The notes beneath the pieces were generated by a model, which saw only the letters and a program-made list of their open reading frames with translations, was not told where the DNA came from and did not search any database. A stretch of DNA of 64,000 bases, from contig NW_020825298.1 of the NCBI RefSeq assembly GCF_003286085.1, positions 3,100,001 to 3,164,000 on the forward strand, in the 5' to 3' direction. Positions 40,521-52,500 of the stretch are shown here, in pieces; position 1 is the stretch's first letter; each line of letters opens with the position of its first letter. A program made the position numbers and the translations under genes. The DNA comes from Drosophila persimilis. Lineage: Eukaryota > Arthropoda > Insecta > Diptera > Drosophilidae.

Positions 40521-40735
40521 AAACCAAAGAACAATATACATCGCTTGGGCATGACGCACCAAATTGATGCTCGAGACGAGGCAAAGGATAGCCCAAAAGA
40601 GTATTGAAGTACCAGTATCTCAAGGCTTTGCCGATGCCAGATCGGTGCCAAGAAACCAAAAAACAATATACATGGCTTGGGCATGATACAGCAAAATGAT
40701 GCCCGAGACGAGGCGAAGGATAGCCCCAAAGCCGC
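40521..40735 (+). repeat. Two direct repeats of about 80 bp, 132 bp apart
   Basis: AAACCAAAGAACAATATACA at 40521 recurs with changes at 40653. Both are followed by CTTGGGCATGA and GCCCGAGACGAGGC-like sequence. The segment follows the possible Tc1 relic, and the phrase ACCAAAGAACCAAATATACA within that relic (40290-40312) is a weak third match. Confidence 0.7.
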
Positions 40736-43570
40736 AAGACTCCAGGGCCAGTCTCTTGAAGCATAGATCGAAATATAATTGGTTCCTCTTGGTATTTTAT
40801 GGGCCGATTATTTTGCTTACATATACGATAGCCCTCTGATATCAATGAGTGACACTGCCATCGGACTTCAATCCATAATTAAACTCCTGTGAAGTGCATT
40901 CGCTTTTGCATTTACATTAAATGTGATATTGCCAACTCCAAGGTCCTTTGGCAGCCACTCAAAACAGGTAAAAGGTAGTTCTACGCCGGGACTGACTCCA
41001 ATTTGTCCAGACTGTCACCCTTGAGCTCATTTATTTTAATGCACTTTACTAATTACTCACCCAGGAAGAAGATGTAACGAAAGAGGGGAACAACTAGAAG
41101 TAGAAAAAGTGCAAGAAGCACTAGACAGCGGGGCAGGAGGGCAGGGCCGGGGCTCACTGGGGAGAAATTAAACTTTTTGACTAGCTGGACATGGACTCGT
41201 ATGCGTGTGTGTGTGTGTGTAAGTTTAAGCCATTTAAAGTCGAAAGACCACGGCCAACATTTCATATACTGGCCGAAAGTTTCCTTCTTTGGGGGGCATT
41301 TAATTAGTGTGTGTGTGAGTGTGTGTGTGGGCTACAGAGAAATGTGTAATCAACCCTTGAGGGGTCCCGGCTCCTTCGCCTGGCTGACCATTTTCAATTA
41401 AGTTCTGAATGCGAGTCCAACAGGGGGGAAAATGCCAGAGAAAAAGTCGAAAAATCAAAAATAACATAATGGACAAATTAAAATGTTTGCTCTACACAAA
41501 TTCCCCACTAGATTTTCCATTTTTTTTCTCCCCCCCTCCCCCCATGTCTGTTCTGTTTTACAGCATTTTTGTGCGTTTTGTTGCTTTTGTTCATTGGTGG
41601 AGTTCTAAATGAAATTGGTTTTTCAATTTACAAGAATTTCTGTGAATGGCTCTGAAACAAAAGGAGGTACGTGGGGCAAACAATAGAAAAGGTCGCTTCT
41701 GAGGGCGAAATGCAAAAACGAAGGCAACGCCAACACATTCTGAACATGTTCGGACCTGTCCATTTTGTGAGAGCTTTGACTTTTGCAGGCGAAAAAAAAA
41801 TACAGGCGAGAAGAAGGTTTTAGAGGGAGTGAACAGAACGGAAGGCAGGCCTACGATCCTCGAAGGAAGCGAGAGGGGTAGGAATTTAGTAATAAGGGCT
41901 CGCATCTCTCTTTCGAGGGTCCATCCGTCTGTCAGTGGGCAAGCAGAACGTTAGCCATCTTTTTAACGGCTATAGGAACACGGTTTCCAATAGGAGCTAC
42001 TCGTACTCGTTGCTTAGGTTCGCGTTCTCGCTGTGGGTCAATGCACTCGCTATTTCTTAGGCGAGTGGAGGGGGGAAAATGCAAAGATTTGAAGAAAGCA
42101 TATTTTACGTAGGTGATGTATAAATATATCTTTCTTTCTACCAACAGTAACGAGTGAATACTTCTCTCGTTGAAGGGGACTATTAGCTCGCTCCTTTTAC
42201 GGGTGCATTCTATTCTAGTTGTGATCGCAGATATATTCATCCAGAATTCACTGAAAGCTGTCCCCTTTTCCCATACTTTCACCCCGATACACTCTTTTCT
42301 CCATCGCATATTTGTTTTCCTTGGAGCCACCCATGAAATGGTTTCGGTGGCCACAAAATGTACCCCGGCTAATCTCATCAAATTACTTCTGCACAATTTT
42401 CTTATCAACAAGAATCGAGACGGGTCCCCCAATTCCTATCAGTTTTTCTGGCATGCAACCAGGGATACGGAGAAGGACATGGAACAGGACTCGATACGTC
42501 CCAAACACATGGACATGGAGCATTTTTATGGTCACTCACAAGCGCATAAAACTTTGTCTCCGACGAGTACTCGTCCAAGGCAGGGATGTGCGTCCTTTTA
42601 CGAGTTTTCTTTTACTTGCGATGCTGCCAGAAAGCTGCTGATTAAACTTTATGGCAAATTTGCTGAATCAGTGCTTTGGGGGTCCCTTCGGGTTCCCCCC
42701 TTCCCCCCTCATGTCACACACTCCACTGCCTAAATACAATCGAATCAAAAATTCCAGTCCTCACATCGCCGCCTCAATGTTTTTACGATGCACAAAATTT
42801 GCAGGGAACTAATTTCGGAGGAATATTACTAATAAGGAAGTAGGAAGAACAAAGGGGGTTCCAACTTTAAGACAACGAAAAATATGATGTAAAATGAGAT
42901 ATTACTAGAAAAAAAGCCACTAAAAAAAGACTAGTGGAACCCTTTCTATGGAGGGTTTTTGGGAAATGTTTCAGCTGTCCAAAATGCTTTAGAGATTGGA
43001 TACAAAACGTTTGCCTATAGGTTGCCCAGAAGTGTCTCTATTCCGAGTATTTGCCACAAATATTTACCAATTTTGGTAGCCCAAAACCAAGGGATTATGA
43101 TACCCCCCCAAGTACAATAACAAATTCAATATAAAATTATTTACAAAATGCATTTAAATTTTATTTGTCACATGTGTTGCACGCACAAAGAGAGACAGAG
43201 ACGGAGAGAGAGAGGGAGAGAGCGAACATTTTGCAGCGCGTTATCCTGGTGGCATTGTCCGGTTTCGGGTCCTTGTTCAGGGCAGCAGCTGGCCAAACAA
43301 ATTGAGAATTGATTCTTTATAGACCATTAGTTTTGATTATACAATAGTTGTTGTTGTTGGGCGGAGGGGGAGGGGAGGGGGCGACTGAATGGATGAGTGG
43401 GTGGGCGTCTAACGAAAGGTCTTACACAGGCTAGACGACGACGTCCAGGACGACATTCAATTGAACGCTTCAACGCCTATCGTACAATTTTGTGCCAAAA
43501 ATTATGAGCCAGCCATTGCTATTATAGTCTCCACGATATATGGGACAATCGCCCGCCCAGCCATCGTTCT

Positions 43571-43609
<39 letters not shown>

Positions 43610-44287
43610 AACGCCTCTGTGTGTGCGTTGGGCTCCAATGTTCATGATAAATTTGGGCTTATTTATCGGCCAGTAGCCAGTGGCCAGTGGGCAGTGGGCA
43701 GTGGGCAGTGGCAATTGGCACGAGTAGCAGCGGCCAACACGCACTGGGAGCAGCGGCGAGTGTTTCGGACACTAAGGCTATTTGTAGTTTAGGCTTGGGC
43801 GCCTCCTTTGTAACCATCGAAGGGAGAGCCCTGGCAGGGGGGCGGGGGCGGGGGACTGGAATCTATTGGGGGTGTCGAAGCTAATGGTGTGGGGCGGCCC
43901 TGCTCACTGATACATTAGCCGTTCATTCGCTGCAGCTGGTGTTGGTCGAGCGGCAACAAAGCTTAAAGTTCATTCAAGGATAATAAGCTGTTAGTGCAGT
44001 TAAAGCTACCATCGAGGAATAAGAGAACGAAAATGTGCATAATACGGGCTCGAACTATGGAAATAGAGCAGGTTTCGGCATCTCAAAGAATGATGGCCTT
44101 AAAGGGTATGTACTTCATGGAAAAGGAAGGAAAATATTACACTTTTCCCAACGAAATTTCTTATAAAATACACGAAATTCTTTAGAAAAGGTATCGTGTG
44201 ATATCTTTCATATTATTCCTTGAGTAACGTTGGGAAACACCCAATTCTAGTAGAAAAATCCACCGATACACCGAATCCTACACTAAT
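40736..44287. other. Intergenic DNA, no gene seen
   Basis: GT tract at 41205-41220, GT repeats at 41305-41330 and the C homopolymer. The 187-codon frame at 42170-42733 has no recognisable domain and unconvincing composition. Confidence 0.5.
43573..43607 (+). repeat. Homopolymer of 35 C
   Basis: Uninterrupted C run. Other shorter C runs occur at 39-55 and 1464-1480. The following 43676-43710 is a short (GGGCAGT)n tract. Confidence 0.95.
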
Positions 44288-44573
44288 TCTTCGATAATGG
44301 TATGAATATGCAACCAAATATCGTATAAAATGAAAGTATCTTCCATTAAAGGCCCTTAAAATCTATTAAAGGACCCAATCATACCCTACTTCTTCGATGG
44401 TGGTATAGATATCGAACCAAATATCGTATAAAATGAAAGTATCTTCCATGAAATGCCCTTAAAATCTATTAAAGGACCGAATCATACCCTACTTCTTCGA
44501 TGGTGGTATAGATATCGAACCAAATATTGTATAAAATGAAAGTATCTTCCATGAAATGCCCTCAAAACTGGTC
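44288..44573 (+). repeat. 103-bp tandem repeat, about 2.8 copies
   Basis: Units start at TCTTCGAT at 44288, 44391 and 44494. Units 2 and 3 are nearly identical and unit 1 is more diverged (shared GGTATAGATATCGAACCAAA and TGAAAGTATCTTCCAT). No frame is kept across units. Confidence 0.9.
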
Positions 44574-45559
44574 CCTATCTGCATACTCCCCCAATTCCCT
44601 CAGTTCCTATAGTTTGTTTAAGCTTTAACCCCCAAGGACCTTTGGTTTTCCCTCCAAAATACTTACCATAATCGCTTGCCAGAACTTACCAATGGAATAT
44701 CATTAGTCTATTATCCCACTTAACCCATTCATACCATGAAAAAACAATTTTCCATTAAACTTATTGTTGATTTTAATGGCAACAGTTAATGGCTTCCTTG
44801 CCGGCTGGCCAGCTGTATTTAAAACGCATTCATTTAAACATAATTATTCCAAATATATTTTGCAAAAAAAAAAGTGTTTACGCTTCATTTGATGCAATTG
44901 ATTTTCATTTCATTTCCCGGCAACATTTTCATCGAAGGAAAGTGAGAAAACACGAACAGACATCCATAAATTGTCCATAACAATTTGTAAAATTGTTTTA
45001 CAATCAATAAAACAAAAAAAAATAACTCAAAAATACATCGAAAATAGTGAAAATAAATGAAAACGTGATAGGAAATGGATTGAAATCATTGTATTTATCA
45101 TGAATTTTCAATTGCAAACGAGGGGACGCGTGGATGCGGACAATGTCTCATTTGGGGCTCCGGATCCCCCCCAAACATTAATGATTTTGTAGGACAAATT
45201 GGGTTTACGGGAGCGCAGCAAAGTGCATAATTAATTAGCTGGTCAGCGCGTGGAAAATGCTAGAGCATGGGCTTTGTCCGGGAATCAGTTGAAAGTTTTG
45301 TGGCCAGGCCGCAGAATAGTGTGGTCTACCTGGTGCCCCTCCCCTCCGCCCCTCTCTGCTCTGCGGAATTCAAATCACAAAATCCATGGAATTGTCCAGG
45401 ACCATGTAGGCAGAGCTATGACGTCGCCAAATGGTGCTGGCTGCTGAAAATAGAAACGGGAAAATATTGTGCGCCAAATTAGAGCCGGTCGAGTTGGGGC
45501 AGAAAATGTGCGGTGCAGTTCATAGCTATGGGGGTGGGTAGGGAGAGTTGTGCGTTTTA

Positions 45560-46860
45560 GATCTACATACAAATATTACTCTCGTGGCAGAGGCTTCTCT
45601 GCTTTCATCATAGACGTCGACGCTGCCAACTTCGCTGCTTGTCGCCTTCTAGACCCTTCTGGTAGCGACGCCTACGTCTCTGCTGGCGATGCAGAGTTAG
45701 TTGCAGTCGTCGCTTCTGCTTCAGTCTTTGTTTTTGTGTTTGCTTGTCGTGCTTACGTCGTCGTCGGTACTGCGGCCGAACTGCAGAAATGAAACCGAAC
45801 AGATTTAGGCGGCGACGACAGCTTCGTAGATCTGAGAGCGAGACTCGAATGTCTTACATATCACTCTCTTACTCCCACACACTCTAACGAAAAGGTGGTA
45901 GAAACTGAGAAGCAGACACGAATTCCATGGCATGTCATTATGCAAGGTGGTCCTCTAACTCTTTTTCGCGTCTTATTTAAAGCGCAGCACTACAGAGAGA
46001 GCTTGCAATGCGGGCCGGACCACCTTGTACGATTCCATCGGGAGCGAGCAATTAGAAAGAGCATCAGAAGGAGAGCACGAAATGAGAGAGCACTAAGCCG
46101 CCTACGCATCTCGCTTTCAGTTCAATTTTTTTTCGTCCGGATTCTGCGCGTTTTTCTTAGCTCCGCGTTCTTTTCCCGAAAAAAGCGGTAAATTGAAAAT
46201 GGAAAATTCGGAAAATATAGTCGCGCTTTTTGTTTTAGTGCAGTGCAGTGAAAAATATAAAAAATCCTGGCTCTGAAGTGTTTTTTTTTTGCCAATCTAA
46301 GAAAATGTGTGAAAGTGCAGTGCAACAAGTGTCTGATACATACATATGTATGTATATTTGCTTTATTGTGTAATAAATACATATATTGTTTAATGTGCAG
46401 AAAGGCATTGAAATTGCCAGAGGAGCGCGCTGCGTTTCGTTGTGTCCGAGATGTCCCTGCAAAATTTTTTCTCGATCCCGAGGCCTTGCCCTTCGTTCAA
46501 AATGGCCTACGTGCCAAATTCACATCTATTGCTCTCTCTTTCTAACTCTAAAGGAGAACTAGGCGCAGTCAGGAAGAAGATCAAAAAGGAATGAGAGAGC
46601 GCTCCCAATAAGGTAAGAAGCTCTCTCTTTTATTCTGCGCGCTGAAAATGGGGGTGAAAAATCATGCGAAAAAATGAGATTGGTGCCGAAATCTCATCAC
46701 AGAATTAAGAGCGCCCGCTTTGTCTCTTGTTTTGCAAGAGGAACACTCAAGTGTGTGGAAATGAGCATAAAAACGAGGAGGCAAAATGAATATAACAAAG
46801 ATGACCAAAGACAATAGAATAATTTGTTTCTCCCCATTTTCCTCATCATGGATATATTCT
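45560..46860 (-). mobile_element. Dispersed repeat family 1, copy C (inverted)
   Basis: Reverse complement of copy B through the foldback (45944-46026), the GCGCGACTATATTTTC block, the ATGTATGTA microsatellite (about 46340-46360) and the ACATCTCGGACAC block. The most complete copy: beyond the foldback it shares TGTGTGGGAGTAAGAGAGT with the end of copy A. Inverted relative to A and B by about 13 kb. The region 45560-45880, delimited by AGATCT sites, may be part of the element. Confidence 0.7.
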
Positions 46861-47153
46861 TAGTATTCCATTTTCCAAGAAAATAAAAGTTTTCAAATGT
46901 AATTTTGTAGCTTGGGCTGCTAAGAGAGTATTGTGGGATGAGGGAATCGCGAGTGTGGAGAGCGGGTTTTCTTTGCTTACACAGGATACAAAAACAAAGT
47001 GCTACTCAAAGCTCAGTCCATCTCTGTCACACTTACATATGAAGAAGGCATCTACAGTGCAGTTCCTAGAAATGGGGTTGTTCTAAGGAAAGCAGAGCTG
47101 ACAGGGAGCACTAGAGCTATATTGGGGGAAAATTTAACAAGAAATTCATAAAT

Positions 47154-47254
47154 AAAAGACACAGGCAGTGCGTTTCATGACAATAAGACCACTCTGCAAT
47201 GCAAACAGCATATCGATCGGCCTTAAAGCCATGTAACGCACTGCCTGTGCTTTG
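47154..47254. ncRNA. Candidate pre-miRNA-like hairpin
   Basis: Arms 47160-47174 and 47235-47249 are perfect 15-nt inverted repeats (CACAGGCAGTGCGTT and its complement). After one mismatch (175 against 234) pairing continues for CATG/CATG. A small internal loop follows, then 47184-47190 pairs with 47219-47225 with one mismatch. The apical loop is about 28 nt. Outside the perfect arms, a few more pairs form (156-158 with 251-253). Total length is about 100 nt with about 30 pairs. The strand is undecided because both transcripts would fold; it lies just beyond or inside the robo3 3' end. I do not recognise it as a named miRNA. Confidence 0.45.
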
Positions 47255-47279
47255 GCATCCAAACTAGTTTATTATTTTT

Positions 47280-48454
47280 GTCTTTATTTTTATTTTTAGG
47301 CCTTTTCTCATTGCATAATTTATCAATTAATTGATTAGTTTTAATTTATGTTTTTGTTTTTGTTTGTTTGTTTTTTTCTTTATGCAGCGATTTAGCAATA
47401 TTTGTCGCTGTAATCCTCTTCTGGTTTCGCCCCTTTTAGCTAGTCGAACTAAATCTAGTTGTCAGTTAATTACACATTTTAATGCTTTAATTACACGGTT
47501 TAAATGCGGGATTTATTCATTTATGATATTTTACATTTAACAGCCTTATTATTAGCATTTATTTAGCTTTTATTCTGCTTGTAGGTGTAGGTAGGTGTCC
47601 TTTTTAATCCTTACTCTTCACACAATTTGTGGTTTCTTTCGTGCAGTGTTTTGGTATTTATTTTTCGTTAGGGTTTTTTGGTATTTTCTCGTTTGGCTTT
47701 AACTTTTTTTTGTCTGTGGGAAATCTCTCTATTTTATATTTTATTTATGAACTTTTTCACTTACTTTAACTACTTTTCGGTGCTATTTTGAGTTGATTTT
47801 TGTGTAAATTAATATTATATTTTTTTTTGCAATATTCTATATGCTTTAGGGGATTAAGATATTAAGTATTTAGTTGGTATTATTTACAAGCCAATATTTC
47901 TGGGGTTTTTTTCTGTATTTCTTTACATACTTTTCGTTGTTTTTTTTCTTACTTTTTTTTTTGGGTTTCTTTGCAGTGGATTTTGTTGGAATTCTAAGTT
48001 GTTCTAGGGTTCTTGATAATACTGGTTATAAGGAGGTGGTCTCAACAGTTCTCTAGATATGGTAGGGGTGCTGGGTTGGCTATGGGGTTCGATTACATCA
48101 CAGAATCTATTGAAATTAGCTGCAGCTTGCGATATTTCTATGGAAAATATGTTAAATATCCAAGATTATGTATTTTTCCAAAGGTCATAGGGGAAAGAAA
48201 TATATCCCTATGAAATTTGATCTCTTTAGAGGCTTAAGTTTGTCTAGTCTCAACATTTATTCTCGAGATATGCTAAGTGTCCAACGGCTACTAGTATTTC
48301 CTTCGATTCTTACTGTCACCAACCTCCAATCGTGTAGACCCCCTAAGACTCCCTTCCACAACCCAAAAACCAACTGCAGGCCTGTGTATTTCCCACAACT
48401 GTTTTTCTTACCAATTTGTATCGTATTGAGCAATCGAGTGTCCCTGGACTAGGC
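47280..48454 (-). other. Probable robo3 3' UTR
   Basis: AT-rich, T-rich on the plus strand, with no convincing reading frame, directly after the stop codon. Several TTTATT (AATAAA on the minus strand) occur, for example in the cluster near 47268-47292 and near 47741-47750. The true cleavage site cannot be chosen from sequence alone. Confidence 0.4.
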
Positions 48455-49514
48455 CTAGACGTTGGCCGTGGAGCCGAAACTACTCATGAACTTGCTATCG
48501 CTAGCAGCTAAGCTGTTGACACTAGCTAAGGACTTGTTGTTGTCACCTGAACCAGCCAGGAACTGGTGATGATGCTGCTGCTGCTTGAAGGACTGGTAGG
48601 CATCCGAGCTGACGGCCGACCAGGTTCCGTCCTTGGCCTTCACGTAGAGATGCTGTTTGCTGGGCTGCTTGCTCCCGAAATGATAGTCCCCGGCGGCGGC
48701 GATCGAGGCGCTCGAGGCCCAGTCGTTGAGCAGTTGATTGGTGGAGTTGCACAGCCCCAGGCCGGAGAAGTCGCCCGCCTCCAGGTTCTCGGCGTTCAGG
48801 GGGGGGCCACCGGTGAGGAAATCCATGTTTCCGTTGTTCACCTGGATGGGGGGATGCCGCATGCCGGCGGCCTTGCCCAGGATGTTGTTCTCGCTCTTGT
48901 AGAGCGTCTTGGGCTGCCGTTGGCGCCTCAGGGTGCCCGCTCCGCCGCCGCTGGCCATTTGGGCCGCCAGCGTGGTGTTGGCGTAGGCGCCCAGGCCCTG
49001 TTTGAGGGCATTGCTGGCCAGGAGCAGCTGCTGCTGCTGGTTGAAGGGATTCGTGCGCTCCTGCTGGTTCGTCTTGCATTCCATTTGATCCATTTTGTTC
49101 TCCGTGATGTTGATCTTTTTCAGCTTCGCCGGGGAGCCCGTCATTATGGCCGTGGAGGCCGTCGAAGTAGTCATCAGATTCGGTTGCTGCTGCTGCTGCT
49201 GCTTCTGGTCGAGGCATCCGTAGTGGGCGCTGGGCGGGGCCGAGTACATGCCAGTCGATTGATAGTCATTGTTGCTCTGATTGTTGTTGTTGTTCGACTG
49301 GGAGTGGGAGTGTTGTTGGGGCTGGGGCTGGGGCTTGGCTCCATAGCGATTCTGGTAGAGCTTGACATTGGCCACCACATTGGTGGTGGCATAGGCCCCA
49401 CAGCTGTCGTACAGGGATGATGAACCCATGCCGCCGGGGGCACCGCCATGGCTGGGGCTTTTGAATGTTGAACATGCAACTTCCGCATAATCGGGCATAT
49501 TCAATGGCGAGAGT
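48455..49514 (-). CDS. robo3: robo3 last coding exon: CC0/CC1 motifs and C-terminus
   Basis: Starts (R)LSPLNMPDYAEVAC after acceptor GTTGCAG and ends at TAG (48455-48457). Contains the CC0-like PDYAEV, the CC1-like CGAYATTNVV about 40 residues later, then poly-Gln/His/Asn tracts encoded by CAG/CAA runs, and a Ser/Gly-rich end (SSFGSTANV). No proline-rich CC2 or CC3 is present. The Gln tracts are likely length-polymorphic. Confidence 0.92.
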
Positions 49515-52500
49515 CTGCAACAGAGGGGTGGGTGGGGGAAAACGTTGTTAAAAATGTATTCAATGGATTTGGTATCTGTGTATCTGTGTATCTATGCATC
49601 TGCGACTGCAGTTCGCAAATTGCATAAATCATTTGGCAGGGAAATTGCTTTTGTTTTCCTGTAACTCCCCGGAAATTGTTGCCATCTCTCACACCTCTCT
49701 CTCCCCCTCTCTCCCCCCATCTCCCTCGGAGTGTAGTCATTAAAAATTTTCTCATTTTCGTTGCAACAATACGAAAATTTCCCCATTACCCGTTTTAACT
49801 TTGTAATTAGAGGGGGAGGGGGGGGGGAGACAGGACTCTATGCTCGTAAGGACTCCCATTCGAAAAATCAAACTTTTTATCCATGCAAGCGAGAGGGGGA
49901 GGGTGAGGGTGGGGAGGAGCAAACTTTTTTTATTGCTTAAATTTTTCGGTGCACACTAATTAGCTAATGAGATAATGCTTATCTATCGCTTTGCTTTGCT
50001 TTGCCCAAAAAATTGTTCTCAAAACTCGAATGTTTTTTGGCTGGTATTTTGTTGTGCTTCGAGGCACGAGAATAGTTTTGCCAATTGCAAATGTGCCCTA
50101 AAAGGGAATTAAAAAGGGTTCGAAGAGTGTGAAAAATCAAGGAAATAGGAGTAACATATGTGTGAGTATTTAAGGATTTGGCACACAGAAGCATAATCGC
50201 TTCTAAGGAGGCCAAAGCGCTGTTTTGCTCTTCGCAAAAATATCAAAATATAAAATTATAGGGAAATTTGTTCTTTTTTTTACCCCAAAAAAGCTAATTT
50301 GTGCCCCTGTAACTCTATATTTAGTTTCATTTTGAGTTTTGTTTTTATGAAATTTAATGGGATATTTGTATAGATTTTATAAGTTAACCTTTGCATCTTT
50401 CCTTCAGGACTTTTTGTATCCACAGCCATTTTAGAAATACTCCAATCAGACAGAAAAGTGGCCTGTAAAACAATGTTTATATCTAAATAACTATCTCAGA
50501 TCATTTTCCACACATTGAGGACACATTTGTTTAGTATTTTTATGGGGTTTTTGTGGTATTTGATCGCTGCTGAAGCGACTTGAGTGGTCTCAAGGCAATG
50601 ACCAGAGATATCAATGTTTTTCTTGAAGTTTTAAGATGTTTCATGGATGGACTGGCGGACACGAAGTGTGTCCTGTATTATTGACTCATTTAAGGATCAA
50701 ATTTTGCTGCATTTGAGCACAATTTTGAGTCTAAGCTTGGAAACGATTGCTGCTGTCAACAGTCCACTCATTCCATTCATTGGCAATGTCATCCTGGGAA
50801 TTTCAGACAAAACGGGGGCCACTTTTGGAACTTAAAAGTCTACAAATGTGTGTAGAATTGAATGAATAAATTGCAGTTATAGGAAAAAACTTTGTTAGAA
50901 TGTAAGTTTCGAGAACTTCAAGCTGAAAAGTCGTACAAATTATCCGAAATTATAGTGAAAAGATGAGCCCTTTCTTTATCCCTGATCCCTTAACACCCAA
51001 CTCTAGACTTTTACCCAAATTCGGAGAATTATTAACGACTCAAGATCCACTCAATTAAAGCATATGGTTTCGTATTATTGGTAATAACTGTACCATCTTT
51101 AATTGAAACAATATAGAATCCCAAAAAAGGACAAGGAAAAGCTGAATACCAATTAAAAATAAAAAAGTACGCCCAAAAATATGTTTCTCAAAGAATTGCT
51201 CAATTGTTGAGCAATTAAGTTCCTGAGGTCTGGGGATATTATGGCGTAGGAAACAGGAAAATATGTAGATCTGAAGTGCCGCCTTCCCCCGAGGACTATC
51301 CATATTTAATTGTTAATTTAGCGGTGAAAATGGCGTTTCTCAGAAGAGAGTGGGTGAGGGGGGCACCCCCCGAATCAGACAACAAACCCGTGAAAGAAAT
51401 TAAATATTTTAATTGGAAATTTATAGGTAAAGGCGCCACCTGCCACGTGTGTCTTGGCGGGGGGTGGCGGAGTGGCGGAGTGGAGGGGGTGTTTATGTAA
51501 ACAAGGAAAAATAAAAGAAGATTCTGTTTATTGTAATTCTGCTTATGTTGGACTTTTTTACGACTTTACAACGTTGTTAAAAAGTGAACAGCGGAGGCGG
51601 CAGACGGTGGGCGGCGGAAAAACTTCGCCTCGAAGGAACACAACGGAAAAATTGAAACGGAAATAATGAAAATCGCGTAACGGAAGTGGCAACAGCATTA
51701 GAGGAATTTCGTGGGGTGCCAGGGGTGCGAGGGTGGCTGGAAGAAGGGTGGGTAGAGGAAATGTTTCAAATTGTAAGTGAAGTGGAAGGGAGGTGGCGAA
51801 TGCGGGGTATTTCCAACAAAATAATAAGAAAGGAAGAGCCAGAGCCTCGGAAGTCGAAGTAGAAGATACCCTGGAAGAGACAGGGTGCCCCAACCATCGT
51901 AAACAGGGTGCCCCCGACTGAATGCTAGCACTTTTAGAGGCCTGCAAGCTTTGGGTCCCCTGTTCGCTCTGCCTGAGACGCAGGGCCTAAGGGATCGTAG
52001 GATCAGGGCATATACCCCCCGCTAGGGTATCCAAAAATGGAGAGAATTCTAAACAAATAAATGCGTAAAATGCCGCAAATAAATACGCGAAAGTTTCACG
52101 GAGAGAGGGGGCGAAACGGAGAGCCAGAGGAAGGGAGACAGGTGTGCCCTAGAAAAAGACGGCAATATTTTGTTTGTTTTTTTATATTGCCTCTTGTTTT
52201 GGATTTTTGTGCGGATTTTTGTTTTATTTTCTTTGCATTTACTGTTTCTTTTTTTTCGGTTTATTTGTTTTATTTTTATTATTGCTGCCGCAACGGTACA
52301 TTAAGCTTTAAGACAAAAAACAAAACAGAACAAAAAACACAAAAGGAATTTTTCTGTTCTATTTTTTCTTCTTCTTCGCTCATTCTTAAGTAAGAAGTAA
52401 AAGGAAAAGTGTGGCAGGGGAAATGGAAAACTTGAAACATGTATCCAGGATTAGGCTTCAATTCGGAATTAAAGCGATTAAGTGGGAGTAGATTTTTGAG

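Noticed and set aside
42170-42733. Plus-strand frame of 187 codons
   Set aside because: Composition is not coding-like, no domain recognised, and a competing frame on the other strand is as long.
44288-44573. Tandem units considered as a CRISPR array
   Set aside because: Units are contiguous without unique spacers, and this is a fly nuclear genome.
48566-49420. Open plus-strand frame of 284 codons and a second minus frame (48543-49217)
   Set aside because: Both overlap the last robo3 exon; Leu/Val or Pro/Gln/Arg runs arise from the CAG repeats and GC bias.
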